A DNA stretch of 64,000 nucleotides, from positions 1-64,000 of the forward strand of contig CAVZQP010000003.1 of NCBI GenBank assembly GCA_963777485.1, read 5' to 3'. The notes beneath the pieces are model-generated. The model saw only the letters and a program-made list of their open reading frames with translations, made no database searches and was not told the DNA's origin. This DNA is from Bog-473 sp963777485. Lineage in GTDB: Bacteria; Actinomycetota; Acidimicrobiia; Acidimicrobiales; RAAP-2. Positions 50,083 to 57,638 of this stretch are shown here, one piece after another; within the stretch, counting starts at the first letter, position 1; every line of letters begins with the position of its first letter. A program made the translations under genes and the position numbers.

Positions 50083-50358
50083 ATGGCACAGGCAACATTG
50101 CTGGTTCAACATGAGGTCGAGGACTACTCGGCCTGGCGCTCGGCGTACGACAGCGTGGACGGGCTGCGCAAGGAGCATGGCTGCACCGATGCCGAGGTGC
50201 TGGTCGATCCGTCCGACAAGCAGGACGTGTACGTGTTGCACCGGTTCCCCACCGTGGAGCAGGCCCAAGCCTTCGCCAGCAGCAACGAGCTGCGTCAGGC
50301 CATGGGTCGCGCCGGGGTCAAGGGCGCACCCCGGATCGAGATCGCGGTGGAGGCTTGA
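50083..50358 (+). CDS. small dimeric alpha-beta barrel protein (ABM-like)
   Basis: This 91-residue protein has the single-domain ferredoxin-like fold of antibiotic biosynthesis monooxygenase and cyclase proteins: ATLLVQHEVEDYSAWRSAYDSVDGLRKEHGCTDAEVLVD, then VYVLHRFPTVEQAQAFASSNELRQAMGRAGV and a final strand APRIEIAVEA. Catalytic function is not evident. GAGAGAGG lies 8 nt before the ATG. It is driven by the promoter and operator at 50000-50051 and followed by a broken MarR gene, its likely former regulator. Confidence 0.78.
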   Translation: MAQATLLVQHEVEDYSAWRSAYDSVDGLRKEHGCTDAEVLVDPSDKQDVYVLHRFPTVEQAQAFASSNELRQAMGRAGVKGAPRIEIAVEA

Positions 50359-50595
50359 ACTGAGCCCGTCCCGACCCAAGAGCAGAGGTAGCGCCCGGAA
50401 GGGCGCTGCCTCGGCGCCGGCATCAGAGGCAGCAGCATTCGAAATGGAGTTTCCCGGTGCGTCTGGCTTTTGCCATGTCTTCCGGAATCCCGAAGTGGTC
50501 GGAGGGCATTCGACACGCTGAGCGTGGTGCACCAACAGGGCCTGTCGCACCAGCCTCAACGCCTGCCGTCATAGAGGGCCGGGGCTCAGGACGCC

Positions 50596-50925
50596 GGCGC
50601 AATCGGCGCCCACATGCACATTTCGAACGGGACCATGACCAGCGTGCTCGAACTTGGAGCGCAACGGGTTCATCAGGCGGCTCACGGATCCCAACGACCG
50701 CCGCCGAGTCCTCGTCGACGTGACGCCGGAAGCCCAAGCGGTGCTCAATCGACTGCTCCCCGAGGTCGTCCAAACCACGACCGTGGTGATGACCGGGATC
50801 GACGACACCGAGTCTACGAGTTCCTGGGCACCCTGGCACGTATCCGCGATGCGATCGCTGCCGTCCCAGACGACTTGCCTCCCCCGACCCCTCGTAGAAC
50901 GCCCCGCAACCTGAAACGTTCCTGA
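50596..50925 (+). pseudogene. frameshifted MarR-family regulator
   Basis: The helix-turn-helix (AHMHISNGTMTSVLE) is in one frame to about 50653. The wing and dimer helix (LERNGFIRRLTDPNDRRRVLVDVTPEAQAVLNRLLPEVVQTTTVVM, with the hallmark DPNDRRR) are in the next frame to about 50812. The end (YEFLGTLARIRDAIAAVPDDLPPP) is back in the first frame, stopping at 50925. The N-terminal dimerisation helix is not recognisable upstream. The outer segments share a register, as in the broken gene at 48724. The gene's position beside a MarR-type operator suggests it once repressed the gene at 50083. Confidence 0.65.
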
Positions 50926-51004
50926 ATGGAACACTGAAGAGCATCAGCCGCCGGTCCGGCGAACGGAACTCACCCGGCGCGGGCCTGGGTGAGATAATTC
51001 GAGC

Positions 51005-51286
51005 GTGGGCAGCAAGGGGATCAAACGCCGCAAACCGCGGCGGCCTCTGCCGCCCTTGCATGATCGTCCGATCAGCGATGCGGACGAGCCCCCGATCATG
51101 TGGCCCTCTGCAGATTCTGGGTTCGAGGCGGACCCATTCAGCCCTGCCGGGACCGCGCAGCGGGAATGGTTCCTCACACGACGTCTCGGTCAGTCCAGGT
51201 TCGGCAAACTCGTCGTGTGGTGTGTCTTAGCTGTGATTGGAGTCTCGCTCGTCTGGGCGATGATCAGCAGCATCCTTGGTCACTGA
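51005..51286 (+). CDS. small membrane protein, hypothetical
   Basis: This 93-residue protein has a very basic N-terminus (GSKGIKRRKPRRPLPPL), a Pro/Asp-rich middle and one C-terminal helix (LVVWCVLAVIGVSLVWAMISSIL). It starts with GTG. This tail-anchored layout is protein-like, but no family was recognised. It is convergent with the acidic protein gene at 51309. Confidence 0.5.
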   Translation: MGSKGIKRRKPRRPLPPLHDRPISDADEPPIMWPSADSGFEADPFSPAGTAQREWFLTRRLGQSRFGKLVVWCVLAVIGVSLVWAMISSILGH

Positions 51287-51308
51287 AACGGCGGCCGGGG
51301 GCAATTCG

Positions 51309-51914
51309 CTACGCGACCGATTCATCGACCTCGAGCATCCAGGCCTTGAACGCATCGAAAATCCAGTCGCCCGCTGCGTCTTCGACGGCGCTGACTGTCT
51401 GAACCGACACCCCGTCGTCGTCCGGGTCCTGTTCGGGGAGCATGTCCATTTCCTCGAAAGCCTCGCCGTCTTCGTAAGCGGACTCTCCAAAATCGTCTAG
51501 GTCTGTGCGGCCATAGACATCGAGGATCTCGTCCGCCTCGTCGCCTTCCATGAGGTCTTCGCCGTCCCCGAGTTCCTCCGCGAAAACTGCCGGCTCTTCG
51601 TCGAAATCGACCAGAACGATCTCGTCAGCGGCTAGCGGGTCTTCGTGGATCGCCCAGAGGTCGTCTTCGACAACCAGCTCTTCGACAGTGGAAGTTGGCT
51701 CTACGAAGCTTGCGACCTCAGCACGCTTCTGTGCGCCGACTGTCGTCGGATTCTCGCGAGTGCGCTTTGGGATCTTGGACCGTCCGCGCCGTGGAAAGCG
51801 CCTGGAGTCGTGGAAGCTTGAGCTCTCTTCAGGCCCTGGACGTTTGCCTTCCGCGCCGAGGCGCTCGATCAAGCGCCCAAGAGCTGGATTGCTCTCAAGG
51901 ACGTAATCGCCCAT
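51309..51914 (-). CDS. acidic hypothetical protein
   Basis: From ATG 51914 the protein has about 201 residues. A short N-terminal helix (YVLESNPALGRLIERLGAEG) and a basic patch (RRFPRRGRSKIPKRTRENP) are followed by a long Asp/Glu-rich region (VEDDLWAIHEDPLAADEIVLVDFDEEP, EELGDGEDLMEGDEADEI) and a last helix GDWIFDAFKAWMLEVDE. No family is recognised. The frame continues to 52025, and GGAGGGG lies almost at the chosen ATG, so the start is uncertain. Confidence 0.5.
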   Translation of the reverse strand: MGDYVLESNPALGRLIERLGAEGKRPGPEESSSFHDSRRFPRRGRSKIPKRTRENPTTVGAQKRAEVASFVEPTSTVEELVVEDDLWAIHEDPLAADEIVLVDFDEEPAVFAEELGDGEDLMEGDEADEILDVYGRTDLDDFGESAYEDGEAFEEMDMLPEQDPDDDGVSVQTVSAVEDAAGDWIFDAFKAWMLEVDESVA

Positions 51915-52116
51915 TCCCCTCCGATACCGCGTTGACCCTCTCGGAATCCCGCCTGGATGCAGTGTGCGCTTGCAGCCTTCACAGCGCATGGGACAAAGAG
52001 ACCATTTGGACGGGAAACGGTGCACAGAAGCGTCAGAGCCGAGGAGAAGTTCCTAGCCACGGGACACCCTCGGACCGGCATGCGGGGGCACCCATGAGAT
52101 CGTTCGCTTACGGCGC

Positions 52117-52695
52117 TTATGCACTGAGGAAGTCACGGATCTCACGCTTGGAACGGAGAACGTACAGCGTCACGTGGTTACCCAGCTGCGACAGGGTTCT
52201 AAATTCGAGATCGCGGTCAGATCGGCGGACTCGCCAGATGCGGCAGGCCAGCGACCATTCGTCACGCAACCGTCGCAAAGCCGACTCGTCGCAGCCGTTA
52301 GGCAGCTGGAAGCCAACCGCACGCTTGCGAACCCCGCGAACCAATGCTCGCCGTGCACAGACCCACCATGGCGTATCGAGGTACACGACTGTGTCGGCGC
52401 GCTCAAGCCGAAGATCGAGGGTGGCGTGGTAGTTGCCGTCAGCGATCCAGTCGTCGCCGGTGAGGAGGCCCCGCTGCTTCTCCCGCCACTCGTCCTCCGA
52501 CGGCTCCACCCAGCCCGGTTTCCAGAAGTGGATGTCGAGATGGATGACGGAAAGGCCAGTTTTGGCGGACAGCGCTCGCGAGAACGTGCTTTTGCCCGCT
52601 CCGGCCAAGCCAGAGACCAGAACGCGTCGGCCGACAGAAGTCCCGGGTGGGGTGACCCTTGCAGATCGAAACTCCGTGAACCCCTTATCCGGCAC
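52117..52695 (-). CDS. P-loop nucleotide kinase-like protein (FlaR/adenylate kinase-like)
   Basis: This protein of about 192 residues has a Walker A loop in VLVSGLAGAGKSTFSRAL, then LSVIHLDIHFWKPGW and DDWIADGNYHATLDLRLERADTVVYLDTP, the arrangement of the topology-modulation/FlaR group of small P-loop kinases. A basic lid-like region (RALVRGVRKRAVGFQLP) and REIRDFLSA follow. The substrate is unknown. GTG 52695 was taken; a TTG lies two codons earlier. Confidence 0.75.
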   Translation of the reverse strand: MPDKGFTEFRSARVTPPGTSVGRRVLVSGLAGAGKSTFSRALSAKTGLSVIHLDIHFWKPGWVEPSEDEWREKQRGLLTGDDWIADGNYHATLDLRLERADTVVYLDTPWWVCARRALVRGVRKRAVGFQLPNGCDESALRRLRDEWSLACRIWRVRRSDRDLEFRTLSQLGNHVTLYVLRSKREIRDFLSA

Positions 52696-52758
52696 CAGCA
52701 AATATTGCCGGACGCCGGGTGGGTGAGGAGGTAGCTGCCTTCCGGCGGTATGGGACGG

Positions 52759-53331
52759 CTAAATTTCTCGGACTGCTTCGTACGTTAGAACGGCGACACC
52801 GTCGTCCAGGGCACGAGTCTCGACCAGGCGCATTGATTTCGTGTCGCTAGTCTCTCCGAAGAGGCGGCCGCCGGTACCCAGCAGAATCGGGAAGATCTTC
52901 AGACGCAACTCGTCGATGAGATCGTGCTCTATCAACGTGTGTACGAGCTGGAAGCTAGCGAGAACAACGATTTCCCCGTTTAGTTCCTGCTTCAGCTTGG
53001 AAACCTCGCTCAGAACGTCGCCCTTCAACACGGTCGAGTTATTCCAGGCGGGATGTTCGAGGGTTGAGGAAATGACGTACTTGGAAAGGCTGTTCAGCCG
53101 GTCAGCCAATGCGCCGCTCCGAGACGGGAACTTCGCGGCAAACCACTCATAGCTCCGCCGACCCAATAGCAGGGCTTCGGCCCCTACTGCGTCGTCGAGA
53201 GCGAGCTTGTTGAGTTCCTCGCGGTCCTTGAGCTTGCCGACCCAGCCACCAACCCTGAAGCCCTCGTCGCCAGCTGGATCCTGGATCACTCCGTCGAGCG
53301 AGACGTTGTCGCTGACCACGATCCTTCCCAC
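52759..53331 (-). CDS. dihydrofolate reductase-like (RibD C-terminal fold) protein
   Basis: The 190-residue protein fits the short DHFR-like group: GRIVVSDNVSLDGVIQDPAGD, GAEALLLGRRSYEWFAAKFP, NSLSKYVISSTLEHPAWNN, LNGEIVVLASFQLVHTLIEHDLIDELRLKIFPILLGTGGRLFG. The usual GG before V in the second-half motif is changed (VVLASFQL), which may weaken NADPH binding. Codon use is less GC-rich than in the window's core genes. It lies in the accessory segment. Confidence 0.8.
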   Translation of the reverse strand: MGRIVVSDNVSLDGVIQDPAGDEGFRVGGWVGKLKDREELNKLALDDAVGAEALLLGRRSYEWFAAKFPSRSGALADRLNSLSKYVISSTLEHPAWNNSTVLKGDVLSEVSKLKQELNGEIVVLASFQLVHTLIEHDLIDELRLKIFPILLGTGGRLFGETSDTKSMRLVETRALDDGVAVLTYEAVREI

Positions 53332-53550
53332 AAGGGTCTCCTGTCGTTGGCGGTATCAGCGGCCAATGTAGACACGGCTACCCGGACCACCAAAACCAAC
53401 TCCAACAAAGGACGACTCCGCACGGAAATGGCGGTTACCGAGCGGCACTTGCCTGACTAGCAGGAATATCGCATATGTGCCGGGGTGGGACACGACTTGG
53501 CCCTCGGAGCATCTGTCATCTCGACGACCCGCTGGCGGAGTTGCGATTCA

Positions 53551-54054
53551 ATGGTGCTGGTGGCGAATCGATTGGGTCTACAGGCTGCTCTGGACAGGTC
53601 GAGCGGAACTGTGACGGACTTCTTGGAGCAGCTTGTCGGCGAGACAATCGATGCCCATACCCACCACCACCACATGGTCGAAGCCCACAACGCGAATGGT
53701 CTACGAGTTGAAGAAGGTGAGCCACTGCTTCAGCGGGCGGCCACTCTTCGTGGTCGAAAATCCGGCTGTTCATACGTGTACGCGGAGAGCATCATTGTCG
53801 TTAGTCGTCTACCGACAGAGTTCTGTAATCGGCTTGAGACCGACACCGACCCGATTGGTCGGATACTGGACGAATTGGGGATACCTGTCATCCGTCAAGA
53901 CGTTGGCGGTCAAGATGGCGTCCTTCGATCGAACAGCGATGTGAAGGCCGGCGATCACCTTCTTGCCCGCACCTATCGCATTGACTCCGAACAAGCCCCA
54001 ATCATGATCATCACTGAATGGTTCCTCAAAACCATGATCCCCTTCCTTCACTGA
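53551..54054 (+). CDS. chorismate lyase-like (DUF98) protein
   Basis: From ATG 53551 the protein has 167 residues. The segments TVTDFLEQLVGETIDAH, LRVEEGEPLLQRAATLRG, YVYAESIIVVSRLPTEFCNRLETDTDPIGRILDELGI and LARTYRIDSEQAPIMIITEWFL match the chorismate pyruvate-lyase-like/UTRA-related fold of DUF98. Relatives make 4-hydroxybenzoate, or only bind small ligands. The key lyase residues cannot be confirmed by eye. An upstream GTG at 53485 would add 22 non-conserved residues. Confidence 0.68.
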   Translation: MVLVANRLGLQAALDRSSGTVTDFLEQLVGETIDAHTHHHHMVEAHNANGLRVEEGEPLLQRAATLRGRKSGCSYVYAESIIVVSRLPTEFCNRLETDTDPIGRILDELGIPVIRQDVGGQDGVLRSNSDVKAGDHLLARTYRIDSEQAPIMIITEWFLKTMIPFLH

Positions 54055-54271
54055 CATAGGGAGTCAAATGAGGTCCGCCGGGAGAGGACCAAGTAGATGA
54101 ATATTGAGTCAAGGGCAATCCAGCCTGCCGCAATCCCCAGAGCGACTGGAACTCCGTGAGAACGACTGGTGCGCGAACGATACAAGAGCTCCCGACCATT
54201 TCGAGGCTTGCTCACTCGTATAAACGGCGAACTGGGACAGCCCGAGCGCTTGACTCTTCTACGCTCGTCCA
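54055..54271. other. intergenic stretch, possible small membrane-protein remnant
   Basis: On the minus strand, a frame ending at 54048 contains GVPVALGIAAGWIALDSIFIYL followed by SRRTSF, a plausible membrane helix, but it has no clear start or family. I found nothing else in these 217 nt. Confidence 0.25.
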
Positions 54272-54625
54272 ATGACCCTCGAGTGGGAACAGACAATCGT
54301 CGACGCACGCGACCCCGGCAGCCTTGGTGAATGGTGGCGAGCGGCGCTTGATTGGGTTGTCGTCAACAACGATCCTGATGAGTTCGAGATCCGGCCGACT
54401 GCGGATCGTCTCCCTGGCCTCCTGTTCGTGCCCGCCACACAGACGAAGACCACGAAGAATCGGCTGCACCTCGATTTTCGCCCAGACGACCGAGATACGG
54501 AGGTTGACCGACTGCTCGCCCTCGGAGCCACGCGAGCGGACGTTGGGCAAGGGGAGCAGACCTGGATTGTCCTTCAGGACCCGGAGGGCAATGAATTTTG
54601 CGTACTGGGGTCGCGAGTGCCCTGA
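54272..54625 (+). CDS. VOC-family glyoxalase-like domain protein
   Basis: The 117-residue protein follows the Glyoxalase_6 pattern: EQTIVDARDPGSLGEWWRAALDW, EIRPTADRLPGLLFVPA, KNRLHLDFRPDDRDTEVDRLLALGATRADVG and the end QTWIVLQDPEGNEFCVLGS. The HLDF and DPEGNEFCVL motifs supply potential metal or ligand residues. Substrate unknown. It is an isolated gene between chorismate-lyase-like and cupin genes. Confidence 0.8.
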   Translation: MTLEWEQTIVDARDPGSLGEWWRAALDWVVVNNDPDEFEIRPTADRLPGLLFVPATQTKTTKNRLHLDFRPDDRDTEVDRLLALGATRADVGQGEQTWIVLQDPEGNEFCVLGSRVP

Positions 54626-54660
54626 GCCCGCGATCTGGGACACCGGATTCCACAGCTCTA

Positions 54661-55212
54661 TTAAGAGAGCTCGAACCAGCGCGCGTTGGCCTCGTCAAAA
54701 AGCCGCTGAGTGCGTTCGAAGTCACGCGGGCGCTCCTCGTGGCTTTCAATATCCCACTCCGAACGTTCTACCGAGAAGAAGTCCCCTCCGTACACGTGTA
54801 AGGCCACCGCGAAGTCCTGACGGGAATTGGCCACTGAATGGATGGCGTCGTCGCCGAGAACCAGAACTTCTCCTGCCGGCAACAGTCGGCCACCAGCTTG
54901 TTCGAGACCACCTGGGGCCCGGCGGAAGAAGGCATTGTCCTCCTGCCCGCCATACATGCCGATCGCAGCCCACATCCGATGTTCGTGAGGATATAGAGCC
55001 ATACCTGGCGTCCACGCCACATGCAGCACCGTGAGATCGGCGGCGTTGTGCAGGGTTGTGATACCACCGCGGGTGATCGGGCCGAGCGCATGCTCGAGTT
55101 CGCTGCGATTAGAGACAAGCTCAGCCAGGACGTCGCGAGCAGCCAAGGAAGGTGCGTGCTCGGTCAGAGCCTCTTGACATCTTGCAACAATCTCTTCCAC
55201 AACGAGGGCCAT
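54661..55212 (-). CDS. cupin-fold protein related to cysteine dioxygenase
   Basis: The 183-residue protein has the cupin iron motif in LYPHEHRMWAAIGMYGGQEDNAFFRR and the second motif in LGDDAIHSVANSRQDFAVALHVYGGDFF. The layout matches the predicted metal-dependent dioxygenases of the cysteine dioxygenase type (thiol or small-molecule oxidation). The iron ligands are probably the two His of PHEH and the His of AIHSV. Substrate unknown. It has an ATG start and converges with the VOC gene. Confidence 0.77.
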   Translation of the reverse strand: MALVVEEIVARCQEALTEHAPSLAARDVLAELVSNRSELEHALGPITRGGITTLHNAADLTVLHVAWTPGMALYPHEHRMWAAIGMYGGQEDNAFFRRAPGGLEQAGGRLLPAGEVLVLGDDAIHSVANSRQDFAVALHVYGGDFFSVERSEWDIESHEERPRDFERTQRLFDEANARWFELS

Positions 55213-55315
55213 TTCGACAGGTTAGGAGCGTCACCCAGCCCCCGAAACTATTTAGGGCCAGCGATGCAGCGGTGGACCCTGCCGAGCATTGTCACTGTTC
55301 GGGGGCACCCTCTTC

Positions 55316-56158
55316 CTAGGCTGCAGCAATCCAGCTCACGCCAATCATCTGGGCTCCGCCATGCACACCCACGACGGCTCCCAGCGTGCCCAGCCGAATA
55401 TCGGTTCGAGGACAATGCGGAGCGATCAGATCGAGGAACTGATCGATGTCCGGCGCGCCGCAATGCATCACAGCAACATGTTCGATCGGACCAGCTGCGA
55501 TCATGAGCTCATCGAGCATCTGCAGTGCCCGCCTGCGGGTTCGTGCTTTCCCGGCCTCGTGAACGATGCCGCCGCTGAGGTCTATCACGGGCTTGATCGA
55601 TAGCAATGACGCCACCATTGCCTTGGCTCCCCCAATTCGGCCGCCCTTCTTCAAGTTCTCCAACGTGTTCAGAGCCGCAAACACGTGTGTATGTGCGATG
55701 AGGTCATTGACTCGGCGTAGCACAGTCTCGATGTTGGCGCCCCCGGCGGCTGCTTTGCCGGCTTCAATGGCGAGGGTGCCGAGTCCACTTGACACGGTCC
55801 GGCTGTCAACGACATGGACGACGAGCTGCGTCTCGAGCGCGGCCGCTGCGGTGAGGGCTGACTGAAATGTGGTTGACAAGTCGCTCGAGATGGTCAGGCA
55901 AACCACGGCCTCAGCATCAGCGTCTCTTGCGTTGCGAAATGCCTCTTCAAACGCACCGGGCGAAGGGCAGGCCGTCTGGGGGAGGTCTTCCGAGTTTGCC
56001 ATGCGTCGGTAGAAGTCTTCGACGCTCAGGTCCTGACGGTCGGTGAATTCCTCGCTACCAAAGCGGATCGTGAGGGGTACGACCTGGATGTGGAACGGAT
56101 CGATGTCGTCCTGTTCCAAGTCGCAAGAGCTATCGGTGACCACGAAGACACCAGGCAT
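55316..56158 (-). CDS. DegV-family fatty-acid-binding protein
   Basis: From ATG 56158, with GGAGGAGG upstream, the protein has 280 residues. DegV signatures are clear: VFVVTDSSCDLEQDD, FGSEEFTDRQDLSVEDFYRRMANSEDLPQTACPSPGAFEEAF, VVHVVDSRTVSSGLGTLAIEAG, AALNTLENLKKGGRIGG and a closing AVVGVHGGAQMIGVSWI. DegV (FakB-type) proteins bind a fatty acid for phosphorylation by FakA. No kinase gene is near, which is common in Actinobacteria. Confidence 0.86.
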   Translation of the reverse strand: MPGVFVVTDSSCDLEQDDIDPFHIQVVPLTIRFGSEEFTDRQDLSVEDFYRRMANSEDLPQTACPSPGAFEEAFRNARDADAEAVVCLTISSDLSTTFQSALTAAAALETQLVVHVVDSRTVSSGLGTLAIEAGKAAAGGANIETVLRRVNDLIAHTHVFAALNTLENLKKGGRIGGAKAMVASLLSIKPVIDLSGGIVHEAGKARTRRRALQMLDELMIAAGPIEHVAVMHCGAPDIDQFLDLIAPHCPRTDIRLGTLGAVVGVHGGAQMIGVSWIAAA

Positions 56159-56512
56159 GACAGCCTCCTCCCCTTCCCCGCTCACCACACCTACCGTCCA
56201 TGGAAACACCGGTCATCAAGTCACAAAGAAGCTTAGGTCACATGAAGTCTCTGGCTCTGGGAACCAAACGGCTTCTGATCTATAAGCTCGGCCTGAGATC
56301 AACGGTCCAGTGGAGAGCCCCATGGACGGGCCGCCAACATATGACGATACGTCCCGCCGACCCGGCGGTCGGGGGCAGGTCCTCCCCCCGACCTTTCGCA
56401 GCATCGCTAGACCGTCAAGCGGTTTCGTAGCGGGTCGAGGCAAGAAAGTGCAATAAGGATTACGGTGCGGCAACACGTCGTAGGACGGATAGAAGAACTG
56501 AAGGAGAGATCA
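56159..56512. other. divergent intergenic region with hairpin
   Basis: This 354-nt gap between the DegV and DUF3303 genes holds no supported gene. A stem GGTCGGGGG/CCCCCGACC with a 9-nt loop at 56367-56393 is followed by TTT on the plus strand and may be an attenuator or terminator. Promoters for both genes should lie here. Confidence 0.4.
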
Positions 56513-56824
56513 ATGGCCAAATACGTTGTGAGTTGGAAGGTGCGATCGGGCGGAACGGCCCAGCAGAATCACGATGACGGGAAGAAGCTGCTCGACACTT
56601 TCGCCAAGTGGCAGATTCCGGCCGATCAGAACTTCTTGCAGTTTTTGGCCCGAACGGACGGTCAAGGTGGCTACGCAGTTGTCGAGACGGATAACCCGGC
56701 AAGCCTGGCCGACGCGCCGGCGAAGTTCTCCACCTGGCTCGAGTTCGATATCGACCCGGTAATTGACATAATGGACAATGTGGCAGTGACCGCCGCTGGT
56801 GCCGAGTTCCGCGAGTCGATCTGA
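56513..56824 (+). CDS. DUF3303 family protein
   Basis: The 103-residue protein has the DUF3303 pattern: AKYVVSWKVRSGGTAQQNHDDGKKLLDTFAKWQIP, then GGYAVVETDNPASLADAPAKFSTWLEFDIDPVIDI. This is a small dimeric alpha-beta barrel domain of unknown function. GAAGGAG precedes the ATG at 56513 with good spacing. It stands alone in the accessory segment. Confidence 0.75.
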   Translation: MAKYVVSWKVRSGGTAQQNHDDGKKLLDTFAKWQIPADQNFLQFLARTDGQGGYAVVETDNPASLADAPAKFSTWLEFDIDPVIDIMDNVAVTAAGAEFRESI

Positions 56825-56875
56825 GCACCTGACCGGTCGCGTTCGGACTAGCTCCGTCGTGCCGAAGGGTGGACC

Positions 56876-57189
56876 ATGTCCCGACGTCAGAGGCAGGAGC
56901 TCTCCCGCAGCCTGAAATACAACATCTTGTGGGCCGCGCAGTCAGAGGGACACCCCTTCGACATCGCGTGGCTCGATGGGGACGCCGTGGTGTTCGAGGG
57001 CGCGTCGGGCCGATTTACACCGCCGACGTGCCGCCTGAACCTGCTCCGTTCCAGCAGGTCGTTGCCGACAGCGAATGTGACGGTTCGTGGTTGCTGGCGG
57101 ATGCGGGCGACGCGTTCGGCTTCACCGTGCCGACTCCGACAACTTTCTGCAACCCGGTGGCTCCCGGACTAGCCGGATTCTCCCTCTGA
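56876..57189 (+). pseudogene. small hypothetical gene, apparently frameshifted
   Basis: From ATG 56876 the frame reads SRRQRQELSRSLKYNILWAA, then HPFDIAWLDGDAVVFEG. It then loses protein-like composition near 57000. The neighbouring frame becomes protein-like there (GPIYTADVPPEPAPFQQVV, GSWLLADAGDAFGFTVPTP) and ends at 57189. A single indel near 57000 would join them into a product of about 105 residues. I know no family for it. Confidence 0.4.
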
Positions 57190-57234
57190 TCCATACCGCG
57201 GCGACGCCCTTGGCTCCCGTGTTAGACACACGCG

Positions 57235-57618
57235 GTGATCAAGCTGTCCTTCGCCGTGCGGCGGCGGGCCGATGTGAAGCCGGCCGACTTCCAGAGCTAT
57301 TGGCGCGATCAGCACGGGCCATTGGTGCGGTCGCTCCAGCCGGTGCTCGGCATCCGCCGCTACGTGCAGACGCACCGCATCGAGACGCCGTTCAACGACG
57401 CACTCCGAGCGAGTCGGCGTGCGCTCGAGCCCTTCGACGGAGTGGCTGAGCTGTGGTGGGACGACCTCGACGCACTCGTTGCGGCCACCTCGACGCCCGA
57501 GGGCGCCGCCGCTGGTCAGACCCTCCTCGAGGACGAGGCTCTCTTCATCGACCTCGAACGCTCAGCTCTGTGGCTCGGGCAGGAGCTCGAGATCATTCCC
57601 TTGCGCGCTCACCCCTGA
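57235..57618 (+). CDS. EthD domain protein
   Basis: The 127-residue protein matches the EthD fold: IKLSFAVRRRADVKPADFQSYWRDQHGPLVRSLQPVLGIRRYVQTHRI, then GVAELWWDDLDALVAATSTPEG and a last part EALFIDLERSALWLGQELEII. Such proteins accompany P450 or degradative systems and may be dehydratases or binding proteins. It starts with GTG and is convergent with the amidohydrolase. The P450 gene lies 2.6 kb away. Confidence 0.82.
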   Translation: MIKLSFAVRRRADVKPADFQSYWRDQHGPLVRSLQPVLGIRRYVQTHRIETPFNDALRASRRALEPFDGVAELWWDDLDALVAATSTPEGAAAGQTLLEDEALFIDLERSALWLGQELEIIPLRAHP

Positions 57619-57638
57619 AACGGGGAACGCCGGCCGAC

